A DNA stretch of 64,000 bases from contig NZ_OY726394.1 of assembly GCF_963378075.1 (NCBI RefSeq), positions 248,001-312,000 of the forward strand. Direction: 5' to 3'. A program made the translations under genes and the position numbers. This DNA is from Mycolicibacter sp. MU0083 (GTDB lineage Bacteria > Actinomycetota > Actinomycetes > Mycobacteriales > Mycobacteriaceae). Position 1 is the stretch's first letter; the number at the start of each line of letters is the position of its first letter. Below are positions 56,093-64,000 of this stretch, piece after piece. The notes beneath the pieces are model-generated. The model had not been told where the DNA came from. It did not search any database and was given only the letters and a program-made list of their open reading frames with translations.

Positions 56093-56764
56093 CTACAGCG
56101 CGTCGATCCCGTTGTAGACCACCATCGCGCCGATCAACACCAGGACGACGGCCAGCATCGCGGCATGCTGCTGTTCCATCCAGTCCTTGAGCCGGTTCAG
56201 CGCCGGATCGAGGCGGTCGCTGGCGACCAGGTACCCCATGATCGGGAACACCACACTGGATGCGCTGAGCGCGACGAAGAAGACGCTCGCCGGCCAGGTG
56301 GCCGCGGTGTCCAACCCGGCGCTGCCGATCGCCAGGCCCGCGGCGGCGCACATGAACAGCACTTCGGGGCGGATCACCGCCAACACCACCGCGGTCAGCC
56401 CGGCCCGCAGCGGGGTCATCGAGGTGAAGGACCGCATCCAGCCGGGCATCTCGTGGTCGCCGTGCCGGGTCACCCAGCGGTAGATCCCGAACGCGATCAG
56501 GGCTGCGCCGACGACGATCCGCAGCCACGATGCCCACGCCGGCGGCGTCGTGTGCAGTCCACCCAGCAGACCCGAAGCGGCCACGAATGCCGCGGTCAGC
56601 GCGGCCAGGCCCACCAGCCAGCCGATCAGGAAGGCCAGGCCGGTCTCCCGCGGGCGTTCGGTGTGCAGCACCAGGACGGCGGGGATCACGGTGATGGGGG
56701 AGAGTGCAACCACCAACGCGAGCGGAATCAGGGCGGTCCATAGCGATGTCAGGCTGCTCGTCAT
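56093..56764 (-). CDS. GAP/SfLAP-family membrane protein
   Basis: The 223-residue product has about six transmembrane helices and the LysE-like start LALVVALSPITVIPAVLVL, followed by GLAFLIGWLVGL. It belongs with the GAP (SfLAP) proteins, some of which help place glycolipids on the mycobacterial surface. The cargo here is unknown. The ATG at 56764 follows TACCGT by six bases. A longer frame to 56827 was rejected because the added residues are Arg-rich and precede the promoter signal. It is divergent from clpB. Confidence 0.85.
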   Translation of the reverse strand: MTSSLTSLWTALIPLALVVALSPITVIPAVLVLHTERPRETGLAFLIGWLVGLAALTAAFVAASGLLGGLHTTPPAWASWLRIVVGAALIAFGIYRWVTRHGDHEMPGWMRSFTSMTPLRAGLTAVVLAVIRPEVLFMCAAAGLAIGSAGLDTAATWPASVFFVALSASSVVFPIMGYLVASDRLDPALNRLKDWMEQQHAAMLAVVLVLIGAMVVYNGIDAL

Positions 56765-56770
56765 GGCAGC

Positions 56771-56776
56771 ACGGTA
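56771..56776 (-). promoter_or_regulatory. -10 hexamer of GAP-family gene
   Basis: TACCGT on the minus strand ends six bases before the ATG at 56764. Confidence 0.45.
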
Positions 56777-56879
56777 GCCGACGGTGTCGGGTCGGCGGTC
56801 CGGCGCCGAACGTGCCGCTCGATACACCCGCCGCGGCGGGTTGCGGAGGAAACCACACGCTCGGCGGGAAGAAATTTAA

Positions 56880-56900
56880 CTTGAGCGGAACAGACTCAAC
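56880..56900. promoter_or_regulatory. HAIR box upstream of clpB
   Basis: CTTGAGC-N7-ACTCAAC matches the HspR repeat CTTGAGT-N7-ACTCAAG except at the last base of each arm. It lies 78 bp before the clpB start codon. Confidence 0.85.
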
Positions 56901-56912
56901 CTTGACTGCGTT
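56887..56912 (+). promoter_or_regulatory. SigH-type promoter overlapping the clpB HAIR box
   Basis: GGAAC (56887-56891) and CGTT (56909-56912) are 17 bases apart, matching the SigH promoter form GGAA...GTT. clpB is a known SigH and HspR target in M. tuberculosis. HspR bound at the HAIR box would cover the -35 element. Confidence 0.65.
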
Positions 56913-56978
56913 ATAGAACGCGACAAGCATTTTCGGCGGGCGCCCCCAGCCCCGCTCTGACCCCGAAACGGAGGTGTC

Positions 56979-59525
56979 GTGGACTCGTTCAACCCGACCA
57001 CCAAGACACAGGCAGCTCTGACCGCGGCGCTGCAGACGGCTACCGCCGCCGGCAACCCGGAGATCCGGCCGGCGCACCTGCTGCAGGCGTTGCTGACCCA
57101 GAACGACGGGATCGCCGCGCCGCTGCTGGAGGCGGTCGGAGTGGACCCCGCGACCATCCGCACCGAAGCTCAGCGCCTGATCGACGTCGCACCCCAGGTC
57201 ACCAGCTCCAACGCCCAGCCGCAGCTGTCGCGTGACGCGCTGGCCGCGATCACCGCCGCCCAGCAACTGGCCACCGAGATGGACGACGAGTACGTCTCCA
57301 CCGAGCACCTGATGGTCGGGTTGGCCACCGGGGACTCCGACGTCGCAAAACTGCTGACCGGTCACGGCGCCTCGCCGCAGGCGCTGCGCGAGGGCTTCGT
57401 CAAGGTCCGCGGGTCCGCCCGGGTCACCAGCCCCGACCCGGAAGGCAGCTACCAGGCGTTGGAGAAGTACTCCACCGATCTGACCGCCCGCGCGCGGGAA
57501 GGCAAGCTCGACCCGGTGATCGGGCGGGACACCGAGATCCGCCGCGTCGTACAGGTTTTGAGCCGGCGCACCAAGAACAACCCGGTGCTCATCGGTGAGC
57601 CCGGCGTCGGCAAGACCGCGATCGTCGAGGGCCTGGCCCAGCGCATCGTCGCCGGCGACGTCCCGGACAGCCTGCGCGACAAGACCGTCGTCTCCCTGGA
57701 CCTCGGTTCGATGCTGGCCGGCGCCAAGTACCGCGGCGAGTTCGAAGAACGCCTCAAGTCCGTGCTCGACGAGATCAAGGACTCCGCCGGGCAGGTCATC
57801 ACGTTCATCGACGAACTGCACACCATCGTCGGCGCCGGCGGCACCGGCGAGGGCGCGATGGACGCCGGCAACATGATCAAGCCGATGCTGGCCCGCGGCG
57901 AGCTGCGACTGGTCGGCGCCACCACGCTCGAGGAGTACCGCAAGTACATCGAGAAGGACGCCGCGCTGGAACGCCGCTTCCAGCAGGTCTACGTCGGGGA
58001 GCCGTCGGTCGACGACACCGTCGGCATCCTGCGCGGTCTCAAGGACCGCTACGAGGTGCACCACGGGGTGCGGATCACCGACTCCGCGCTGGTGGCCGCG
58101 GCCACCCTCTCCGACCGTTACATCACCAGCCGCTTCCTGCCGGACAAGGCCATCGACTTGGTCGACGAGGCCGCGTCGCGGCTGCGGATGGAGATCGACT
58201 CCCGGCCGGTGGAGATCGACGAGGTCGAACGCCTGGTGCGCCGCCTCGAGATCGAGGAGATGGCGCTGGAGAAGGAGGAGGACGACGCGTCGGCGGACCG
58301 GCTGGTCAAGCTGCGCGCCGAGCTCGCCGACCACAAGGAGAAGCTGGCCGAGCTGACCACCCGGTGGCAGAACGAGAAGAACGCCATCGACATCGTCCGC
58401 GAACTCAAGGAGCAGCTGGAGACCCTGCGCGGCGAGGCCGACCGGGCCGAACGCGACAGCGACCTGGCCAAGGCCGCCGAGCTGCGCTACGGGCGGATCC
58501 CGGAAGTGGAGAAGAAGCTCGACGCGGCGTTACCGGTGGCCGAGGCGCGCGAGAACGTCATGCTCAAGGAGGAGGTCAGCCCCGACGACATCGCCGACGT
58601 CGTCAGCGCCTGGACCGGGATTCCGGCCGGCCGGATGATGGAGGGCGAGACCGCCAAGCTGCTGCGGATGGAAGACGAGATCGGCAAACGCGTTGTGGGA
58701 CAGCGCAAGCCGGTGCAGGCCGTCGCCGACGCGGTGCGCCGAAGCCGGGCCGGAGTCGCCGACCCCAACCGGCCGACGGGATCGTTTTTGTTCCTCGGCC
58801 CGACCGGTGTCGGCAAGACCGAGCTGGCCAAGGCGCTGGCGGACTTCCTGTTCGACGACGAACGGGCCATGGTCCGCATCGACATGAGCGAGTACGGCGA
58901 GAAGCACTCGGTGGCCCGGCTGGTCGGGGCACCTCCCGGCTACATCGGCTACGACCAGGGCGGTCAGCTGACCGAGGCGGTGCGCCGCCGGCCCTACACC
59001 GTGGTGCTGTTCGACGAGGTCGAGAAGGCGCACCCGGACGTGTTCGACGTGCTGCTGCAGGTCCTCGACGAGGGCCGGCTCACCGACGGGCAGGGCCGCA
59101 CCGTGGACTTCCGCAACACCATCTTGATCCTGACCTCCAACCTGGGGGCCGGCGGTGACGCGGATGTCGTCATGGCCGCGGTGCGCGCGAAGTTCAAGCC
59201 GGAGTTCATCAACCGGCTCGACGACGTGCTGATCTTCGAGAGCCTCAACGCCGACGAGCTGGTCTCGATCGTCGACATCCAGCTACAGCAGCTGGCCAAG
59301 CGGCTGGCGCAGCGCCGGCTGTCCCTGGAGGTGTCGCTGGAGGCCAAGAAGTGGTTGGCCGACCGCGGGTTCGACCCGATCTACGGGGCGCGTCCGCTGC
59401 GCCGGCTGATCCAGCAGGCGATCGGCGACCAGCTGGCCAAGATGCTGCTGGCCGGACAGGTCCACGACGGCGACGTCGTGCCGGTCAACATCGGCGTCGA
59501 CGGCGAATCGCTGATCCTCGGCTGA
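56979..59525 (+). CDS. clpB: Disaggregase ClpB (Hsp100)
   Basis: ClpB pulls proteins out of aggregates with DnaK. The 848-residue product has an N-terminal Clp domain ([18 protein letters not shown]), AAA-1 with Walker A GEPGVGKT (206-213), the long coiled-coil middle domain (about 400-530), and AAA-2 with Walker A GPTGVGKT (607-614). It lacks the ClpP-binding loop expected of ClpA or ClpX. The GTG follows CGGAGGT. A HAIR box and a SigH-like promoter precede it, and a 21-bp hairpin follows it. Confidence 0.98.
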   Translation: MDSFNPTTKTQAALTAALQTATAAGNPEIRPAHLLQALLTQNDGIAAPLLEAVGVDPATIRTEAQRLIDVAPQVTSSNAQPQLSRDALAAITAAQQLATEMDDEYVSTEHLMVGLATGDSDVAKLLTGHGASPQALREGFVKVRGSARVTSPDPEGSYQALEKYSTDLTARAREGKLDPVIGRDTEIRRVVQVLSRRTKNNPVLIGEPGVGKTAIVEGLAQRIVAGDVPDSLRDKTVVSLDLGSMLAGAKYRGEFEERLKSVLDEIKDSAGQVITFIDELHTIVGAGGTGEGAMDAGNMIKPMLARGELRLVGATTLEEYRKYIEKDAALERRFQQVYVGEPSVDDTVGILRGLKDRYEVHHGVRITDSALVAAATLSDRYITSRFLPDKAIDLVDEAASRLRMEIDSRPVEIDEVERLVRRLEIEEMALEKEEDDASADRLVKLRAELADHKEKLAELTTRWQNEKNAIDIVRELKEQLETLRGEADRAERDSDLAKAAELRYGRIPEVEKKLDAALPVAEARENVMLKEEVSPDDIADVVSAWTGIPAGRMMEGETAKLLRMEDEIGKRVVGQRKPVQAVADAVRRSRAGVADPNRPTGSFLFLGPTGVGKTELAKALADFLFDDERAMVRIDMSEYGEKHSVARLVGAPPGYIGYDQGGQLTEAVRRRPYTVVLFDEVEKAHPDVFDVLLQVLDEGRLTDGQGRTVDFRNTILILTSNLGAGGDADVVMAAVRAKFKPEFINRLDDVLIFESLNADELVSIVDIQLQQLAKRLAQRRLSLEVSLEAKKWLADRGFDPIYGARPLRRLIQQAIGDQLAKMLLAGQVHDGDVVPVNIGVDGESLILG

Positions 59526-59539
59526 GCCGCGGCCCATCG

Positions 59540-59584
59540 CACACCGGTCCCCGAAACCCGATCCGGGTTTCGGGGACCGGTGTG
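59540..59584. terminator. Perfect 21-bp hairpin after clpB
   Basis: Bases 59540-59560 and 59564-59584 are exact reverse complements around a 3-base loop (ATC). The outer end reads CACACCGGTCCCC. It begins 14 bp after the clpB stop and has no T run, as is common for mycobacterial terminators. Confidence 0.8.
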
Positions 59585-59633
59585 TGGGTAACGTGGGCTG
59601 ACGCCGCCGACGTGCCGACCGGGAGGAGACGCC

Positions 59634-60443
59634 TTGGGTGAGCAGCGACTCATCGACACCGTGCTGGGCAGGATCCGCGTACAGCTCAGCCCCGGCGACG
59701 GAGACGTCATGGTGATGTGGCCCAGCCTGTTGATGACCGGTGACCTCTGGGCCGGCCAAGTCGAACACTTCGGCGCGCGAAATCGATTGGTGCTCATCGA
59801 TCCACCCGGCCACGGCGGCAGTCAGCCGCTGCGCTCCGGCTTCAGCTTCGCCGACTGTGCGCAGTGCGTGGTGGACGTACTCGACGGGCTCGGGATCGAG
59901 CGGGCCCACTTCGTCGGATGCTCGTGGGGCGGCATGGTCGGTGCCACGTTCGCCGCACGGCATCCCGACCGGGTGCGCGGGGCGGTCCTGATGCACTGCA
60001 CCGCATCCAAAGCCGGTTTGCGGCAGCGACTCGAATACGCGGTGATGCTGCAGACGGCGTGGCTCCTCGGCGGGATACGCCCGCCGCTGACCCGGCCGGC
60101 GATCAAGGCGTATCTGGGGCCGACGACCCTGCAGACCCGCGAGCACGTGGTCGCCACGGTGCGCGCGGCGCTGGAGGCGGTGGAGGTCGATTCGGCCCGA
60201 TTGGCGGTACGCAGCGTGGTCCCCAACCGGCCCGACCAACACCGCCTGCTGAGCCGGATCCGCACACCGGTGCTGGTGGTCGCCGGTGCCGAGGACGCGA
60301 CGTTCCCGGTCGACGAGACCCGGCGGATGGCCCAGTCCATCCCGGGGGCCCGGTTCGCGGTGCTCGACGGCGTGGCGCACTTGTCCGCGCTGGAAACGCC
60401 GGAACGGGTGAATCGCCTGATCGAGGATTTCCTGTTCGTCTGA
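59634..60443 (+). CDS. Alpha/beta hydrolase
   Basis: The 269-residue product is a classical alpha/beta hydrolase. The nucleophile motif is GCSWGG (Ser near 101), the acid is probably the Asp in GAEDATFP and the His is in GVAHLS. DPPGHGGS and the oxyanion region fit the 3-oxoadipate enol-lactonase/esterase branch, but the substrate is not clear. The TTG at 59634 is the only start that gives a full fold; it has GGGAGG about seven bases upstream. It is isolated between the clpB terminator and the protease gene. Confidence 0.85.
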   Translation: MGEQRLIDTVLGRIRVQLSPGDGDVMVMWPSLLMTGDLWAGQVEHFGARNRLVLIDPPGHGGSQPLRSGFSFADCAQCVVDVLDGLGIERAHFVGCSWGGMVGATFAARHPDRVRGAVLMHCTASKAGLRQRLEYAVMLQTAWLLGGIRPPLTRPAIKAYLGPTTLQTREHVVATVRAALEAVEVDSARLAVRSVVPNRPDQHRLLSRIRTPVLVVAGAEDATFPVDETRRMAQSIPGARFAVLDGVAHLSALETPERVNRLIEDFLFV

Positions 60444-60572
60444 GCGCATACGCCCGCTGAAGGGAAGCCGCTGAGCTTTGCGGATGCGGTGTCGAAGCTG
60501 ATCGGTTAGCCTGACCGTTACTGAGAAATTCCGGTATTTTCCAATACCGTCGTTTATCCGGAGGGGAACGGC

Positions 60573-61805
60573 ATGTCAGCTCGTAGCCATCGCGTGGTGG
60601 GTGCAGTCAGCGCGGTGGGGGCGTTCCTGGCTATCGGCACCTCCGCACCCGCGGCGAACGCCGACTGGGACGACCTGTTCGATCCCCTGATCGACACCAT
60701 CAGCTGGGCCGATCCCGGTGTGGCCGCCGACACCGATCCCGGCAGTGCGCTGTCCTCGCTGGACACCCTGGTGGACGGCTGGTACCAGGACTACATCTAC
60801 ACCCCGCTGCAGGGCATCGCGCCCTGGTTGTTCGGGCCGGAACTGCCCGGCAGCGCGGTTGCCTATAACGCGGACAGTGCGGACCTGCCGGACAGCTTCG
60901 CGGTCCCGATAGACCAGGCACTCACCACCCAGCCCGTCGTCGACGTCTCGATCGGCGGCGGCCGGGCGGTGGACGTGCTGGTCGACACCGGCGCGGCCGG
61001 GCTCGTGGTGCCGATCTGGGACGTCAACCTCTTCGGCCTCACCGGCCTGCCCAGCGGCTTCGGTCTCGGGCAGTTCGGCGGCAACCTGAACTATTTCTAT
61101 GTGGAACTGCCCACCACGGTGACCTTCACCGGCGCGGACGGCGACACCGTCACCGCCGACACCACCGTCGATGCGGTGCTGTTCGCGTTCCCGGCGAACT
61201 TCGACCTCGCCGGCGCGTGGTCCATCGAGCAGTACCTGGCCTACTCCTCCACCGGCATCCTGGGCATCGGCCCCAACGCGCTCGGGCCGACTCCTGAACA
61301 CATTCCGACCGCTGACCTGCCGGGCAGCCTCGGTAACGGCGTGCTGATCGACCAGGCCAACGGGCAGTTGGTCTTCGGGGACAACCCGCTGGTCGGCGGC
61401 ACCGCGGTCGACGGGGCGCCGTGGGCGGACCTGAAGATCCAGATCAACGACGGGCCGCTCACCAAGGTCGACGCGGTGATCGACTCCGGTGGGGTGTTCG
61501 GCACCATGCCGGTCGCCGCCCTGACGGGTTCGGGTGTGACCCCGGTCAACGGAATGCTGCCGGACGGCACACACATCCAGGTCTTCACCGAGGACGGGAA
61601 GCTGCTCTACGAGTACACCGTGAGCTCCAAGCCGGGCGACTACTCGCCGACCCTGGCCGATGGAGTGACCCGCAGCCCGACCGTCATCAGCGGTGACAGC
61701 ATGAACACCGGTAACCTGCCGTTCGCGCAGCAGCCGATCTACATCAACTACACCACCGGCCAGACCATCTTCGGCGGCACCCAGCCGAACACCATCGAAC
61801 CGTGA
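60573..61805 (+). CDS. PecA-like secreted aspartic protease without a PE domain
   Basis: The 410-residue product has a signal peptide (about 1-30, ending ANA), a short linker (WYQDYIYTPLQGIAPWLFG), and a pepsin-like domain resembling that of the PE_PGRS protease PecA. Both catalytic signatures are present: DTGAAG with Asp138 and DSGG with Asp304. PecA-type proteases process PE-containing substrates at the cell surface and normally carry a PE domain for ESX-5 export; here it is replaced by a Sec-like signal. GGAGGGGA precedes the ATG. Confidence 0.88.
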   Translation: MSARSHRVVGAVSAVGAFLAIGTSAPAANADWDDLFDPLIDTISWADPGVAADTDPGSALSSLDTLVDGWYQDYIYTPLQGIAPWLFGPELPGSAVAYNADSADLPDSFAVPIDQALTTQPVVDVSIGGGRAVDVLVDTGAAGLVVPIWDVNLFGLTGLPSGFGLGQFGGNLNYFYVELPTTVTFTGADGDTVTADTTVDAVLFAFPANFDLAGAWSIEQYLAYSSTGILGIGPNALGPTPEHIPTADLPGSLGNGVLIDQANGQLVFGDNPLVGGTAVDGAPWADLKIQINDGPLTKVDAVIDSGGVFGTMPVAALTGSGVTPVNGMLPDGTHIQVFTEDGKLLYEYTVSSKPGDYSPTLADGVTRSPTVISGDSMNTGNLPFAQQPIYINYTTGQTIFGGTQPNTIEP

Positions 61806-61878
61806 CGTCGAGCAGTTGGAATACCGCTGATGCACGGTTGTGACCTGCGAGCATTCTCGCTTCCGGGCCAACAACAGA

Positions 61879-61884
61879 TACGCT
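61879..61884 (+). promoter_or_regulatory. -10 hexamer of leaderless ttfA
   Basis: TACGCT ends seven bases before the ttfA ATG at 61892. Confidence 0.5.
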
Positions 61885-61891
61885 AGGTCCA

Positions 61892-62683
61892 ATGGTCCCG
61901 CTCTGGTTCACACTGTCCGCGCTGTGCTTCGTCGGCGCGGGGGTATTGCTGTACGTGGACATCGACCAACGGCGCGGTCGCAGCCGTCGCCGTAAGTCCT
62001 GGGCCCGCTCGCACGGCTTCGACTTCGAACCGGCGTCCACCGAGATCCTGCACCGCTGGAAGCGCGGCGTGATGTCGACCGTCGGCGAGGTCCCGGTGCG
62101 CAACGTGGTGCTCGGTCAGATCCGCGGCGAAGCGGTCTACATCTTCGACCTCGACGAAGTGGCCACCGTGATCGCGCTGCACCGCAAGGTCAGCACCAAC
62201 GTCGTCGTCGACATCCGACTCAAGGGCCTCAAAGAGCCCCGCGAGAACGACATCTGGTTGCTCGGGGCGATCGGCCCGCGGATGGTGTACTCCACCAACC
62301 TCGATGCCGCACGCCGGGCCTGCGACCGCCGGATGGTCACCTTCGCCCACACCGCCCCGGACTGCGCGGAGATCATGTGGAACGAGGCCAACTGGACCGT
62401 CGTCAGCATGCCGATCACCAGCACCCGCGCCCAGTGGGACGAGGGTCTGCGCAGCGTCCGCCAGTTCAACGACCTGCTGCGGGTGCTGCCGCCGGCACCG
62501 CGCCGCCAGCCCGAAGCCGCCGTATCGACCGGCCGGCGCAACAACGGCCAGCCCAGCCGCCCGCTGGGTTCGTCCGCGGCGGCCGCCGCCGAGGCGCCCG
62601 CCGACGACAGCGAGGCCGAGCAGGCCGGGCACCCGGCCCCGGGCGGCCGCAACGGTCGGCAGACCGTGCACCATCAGCACTGA
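61892..62683 (+). CDS. ttfA: Trehalose monomycolate transport factor TtfA
   Basis: TtfA is an essential partner of MmpL3 that moves trehalose monomycolate to the periplasm for mycomembrane assembly. The 263-residue product has an N-terminal transmembrane helix (about 4-23), a basic stretch ([11 protein letters not shown]), a cytosolic core with [19 protein letters not shown] and EIMWNEANW, and a disordered Pro/Ala-rich tail. It resembles Rv0383c as remembered, which is about 284 residues. It lies near clpB and pyrE, as in M. tuberculosis, where these genes are Rv0382c-Rv0384c. Confidence 0.93.
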   Translation: MVPLWFTLSALCFVGAGVLLYVDIDQRRGRSRRRKSWARSHGFDFEPASTEILHRWKRGVMSTVGEVPVRNVVLGQIRGEAVYIFDLDEVATVIALHRKVSTNVVVDIRLKGLKEPRENDIWLLGAIGPRMVYSTNLDAARRACDRRMVTFAHTAPDCAEIMWNEANWTVVSMPITSTRAQWDEGLRSVRQFNDLLRVLPPAPRRQPEAAVSTGRRNNGQPSRPLGSSAAAAAEAPADDSEAEQAGHPAPGGRNGRQTVHHQH

Positions 62684-62693
62684 CGGCCCTCGT

Positions 62694-62699
62694 TAGGCT
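62694..62699 (+). promoter_or_regulatory. -10 hexamer of leaderless SDR gene
   Basis: TAGGCT ends seven bases before the ATG at 62707. Confidence 0.5.
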
Positions 62700-62706
62700 G
62701 TCCGTC

Positions 62707-63483
62707 ATGTCGCGTCCTGTCGCCGTGGTCACCGGGCCCACCTCCGGGCTGGGCGCCGGCTACGCCCGCCGCTACGCCGCCGACGGCTACGACCTGGTCC
62801 TGGTCTCCCGCGATGTGCAGCGCCTGGAAGACCTCGCCGCCGAGTTGCGCGGCACCCACGGCGGGGATGTCGAGGTGCTGCCGGCCGATCTGGCCGACGC
62901 GCAGGGCCGCGCGGCGGTGGCCGAACGGTTGAGCGCCGGTGTGCGGGTCCTGGTCAACAACGCCGGATTCGGCACCAGCGGCGAATTCTGGACCGCCGAC
63001 CCCGCGCTGCTGCAGTCCCAACTGGACGTCAACGTCACCGCGGTGATGCAACTGACCCGGGCCGCACTGCCGGCGATGATCGACGCGGGCGCGGGCACCG
63101 TGATCAACATCGCCAGCGTCGCCGGCCTGCTGTCCGGCCGCGGCTCCACCTACTCGGCGTCCAAGGCCTGGGTGGTGTCGTTCACCGAGGGGCTGGCCGG
63201 CGGGTTGCACGGCACCGGCGTCGGCATCCACGTGGTGTGCCCGGGCTACGTGCACACCGAATTCCACGAGCGCGCCGGTATCGACATGGGCACCCTGCCG
63301 TCGTTCCTGTGGATGGAGGTCGACGACGTGGTCGCGGCCAGCCTGGCCGACGTCGCCCGCGGCGAGGTGGTCAGCATCCCGGGTCTGCAGTACAAGGCAT
63401 TGGCGGGATTCAGCCGCCTGATTCCGCGCGGGCTGTCGCGGACGCTGACCAACACTTTCGGGAGGGGCCGTGGCCGCACTTAA
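62707..63483 (+). CDS. Short-chain dehydrogenase/reductase
   Basis: The 258-residue product is a classical [11 protein letters not shown] at 9-16 (NAD(P) loop), NNAG, a Ser in NIASVAG, and YSASK as the catalytic Tyr-Lys. SRDVQRL after beta-2 has an Arg that suggests NADP. The ATG at 62707 follows TAGGCT by seven bases. Its last 14 bases overlap the pyrE start, which implies translational coupling. Substrate unknown; the position between ttfA and pyrE does not point to a pathway. Confidence 0.88.
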   Translation: MSRPVAVVTGPTSGLGAGYARRYAADGYDLVLVSRDVQRLEDLAAELRGTHGGDVEVLPADLADAQGRAAVAERLSAGVRVLVNNAGFGTSGEFWTADPALLQSQLDVNVTAVMQLTRAALPAMIDAGAGTVINIASVAGLLSGRGSTYSASKAWVVSFTEGLAGGLHGTGVGIHVVCPGYVHTEFHERAGIDMGTLPSFLWMEVDDVVAASLADVARGEVVSIPGLQYKALAGFSRLIPRGLSRTLTNTFGRGRGRT

Positions 63484-64000
63484 CAACGACGACCGCAACG
63501 AACTGGCCGCGCTGGTGCGCGAACTGTCGGTGGTGCACGGCCGGGTCACGCTGTCGTCGGGAGCCGAAGCCGACTACTACGTCGACCTGCGTCGCTCCAC
63601 CCTGCATCACCGTGCCGCCGCGCTGATCGGCCGGCTGGTCCGCGAACTGACCGACGACTGGGACTACGCCGCGGTCGGCGGATTGACCCTGGGCGCGGAC
63701 CCGGTGGCGACCGCCGTCATGCACGCCCCGGGCCGCCCGATCGACGCGTTCGTGGTGCGTAAATCGGTGAAAACCCATGGCATGCAACGCCTGATCGAAG
63801 GCTTCGACGTTGCGGGCCAACAGGTTCTGGTGGTCGAGGACACCAGCACCACCGGTGGCTCGGCCCTGACCGCGGTGCGCGCGGTACGTGAGGCCGGCGG
63901 GCACGTCGTCGGGGTGGTCACCGTCGTCGACCGCGCCACCGGCGCCGCCGAAGCCATCGAAGCCGAAGGCGTGCCGTATCGCAGCGTGCTCGGATTGGCC
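63470..64000 (+). CDS. pyrE: Orotate phosphoribosyltransferase, 3' end outside window
   Basis: PyrE joins orotate and PRPP to make OMP in pyrimidine synthesis. The first 177 codons are present, almost the whole gene (M. tuberculosis PyrE is about 179 residues). The PRPP loop is [12 protein letters not shown], with DYYVDLR near the start and [12 protein letters not shown] in the flexible loop. The GTG at 63470 has GGGAGGGG a few bases before it and overlaps the SDR gene by 14 bp. Confidence 0.95.
   Translation, partial: MAALNNDDRNELAALVRELSVVHGRVTLSSGAEADYYVDLRRSTLHHRAAALIGRLVRELTDDWDYAAVGGLTLGADPVATAVMHAPGRPIDAFVVRKSVKTHGMQRLIEGFDVAGQQVLVVEDTSTTGGSALTAVRAVREAGGHVVGVVTVVDRATGAAEAIEAEGVPYRSVLGLA

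Noticed and set aside
56067..58334. Minus-strand frame of about 750 codons opposite clpB
   Set aside because: Antisense shadow of ClpB with no recognisable domain.

Overview
The window is chromosomal DNA from a mycobacterium. The evidence is the high GC content, a complete ESX-3 type VII secretion locus, several PE/PPE-type proteins, the mycolate-transport factor ttfA, etfD, an HspR/HAIR-regulated dnaK operon and many leaderless genes. Gene content follows the Mycobacterium tuberculosis Rv0282-Rv0385 interval, compared from memory, but it is more compact and locally rearranged, so this is a different species. The genus within Mycobacteriaceae cannot be fixed from the sequence alone. No phage, insertion sequence, CRISPR array or rRNA was seen.

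Layout. (1) 1-14977: end of an unknown gene, a control region with a Zur-like box and an IdeR-like box, then eccA3-eccB3-eccC3-PE5-PPE4-esxG-esxH-espG3-eccD3-mycP3-eccE3. This operon builds the ESX-3 membrane channel and exports EsxG/EsxH for iron and zinc homeostasis. Its MycP3 has lost the catalytic Asp, the catalytic Ser and the oxyanion Asn. (2) 14974-24753: alpha/beta hydrolase, amidohydrolase, BluB-like flavoenzyme, a small envelope operon (GerW-like, PAP2, Cys-rich protein), an L,D-transpeptidase-fold protein, two DUF732 proteins, two PPE-SVP genes, and a TetR regulator divergent from an unknown protein. (3) 24857-32441: a Pro/Thr-rich membrane protein, an Rv0313-like protein, tandem GH16 glucanase-like proteins, an SDR/LysR pair in which the LysR gene lacks a canonical start codon, and a Sec-type PE-PPE-domain hydrolase. 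(4) 32459-41353: tRNA-Gly(CCC), dcd, a duplicated DUF7159-like surface protein (first copy frameshifted), rmlA, a 13E12-type DUF222/HNH protein and aspC. (5) 41510-49741: small secreted protein, etfD with a repeated Ala/Pro tail and a double operator, membrane and lipoproteins, ansP2, and a DoxX/TetR pair. (6) 49816-59584: dnaK-grpE-dnaJ1-hspR, aldose epimerase with a class II flavohaemoglobin, a GAP-family protein, and clpB. HAIR boxes precede both dnaK and clpB, so HspR should control both. (7) 59634-64000: alpha/beta hydrolase, a PecA-like aspartic protease lacking a PE domain, ttfA, an SDR and pyrE, which runs off the window.

At least sixteen start codons lie 6-8 nt after a TANNNT -10 hexamer, the signature of leaderless mRNAs. 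This pattern was used to choose several starts. The strongest lead is the naturally protease-dead mycosin inside an otherwise intact ESX-3 operon. Next are the abrupt codon-usage island covering esxG-esxH, the ATC-initiated LysR gene, and two secreted PE/PPE-associated enzyme domains that carry Sec signals instead of PE or PPE domains.
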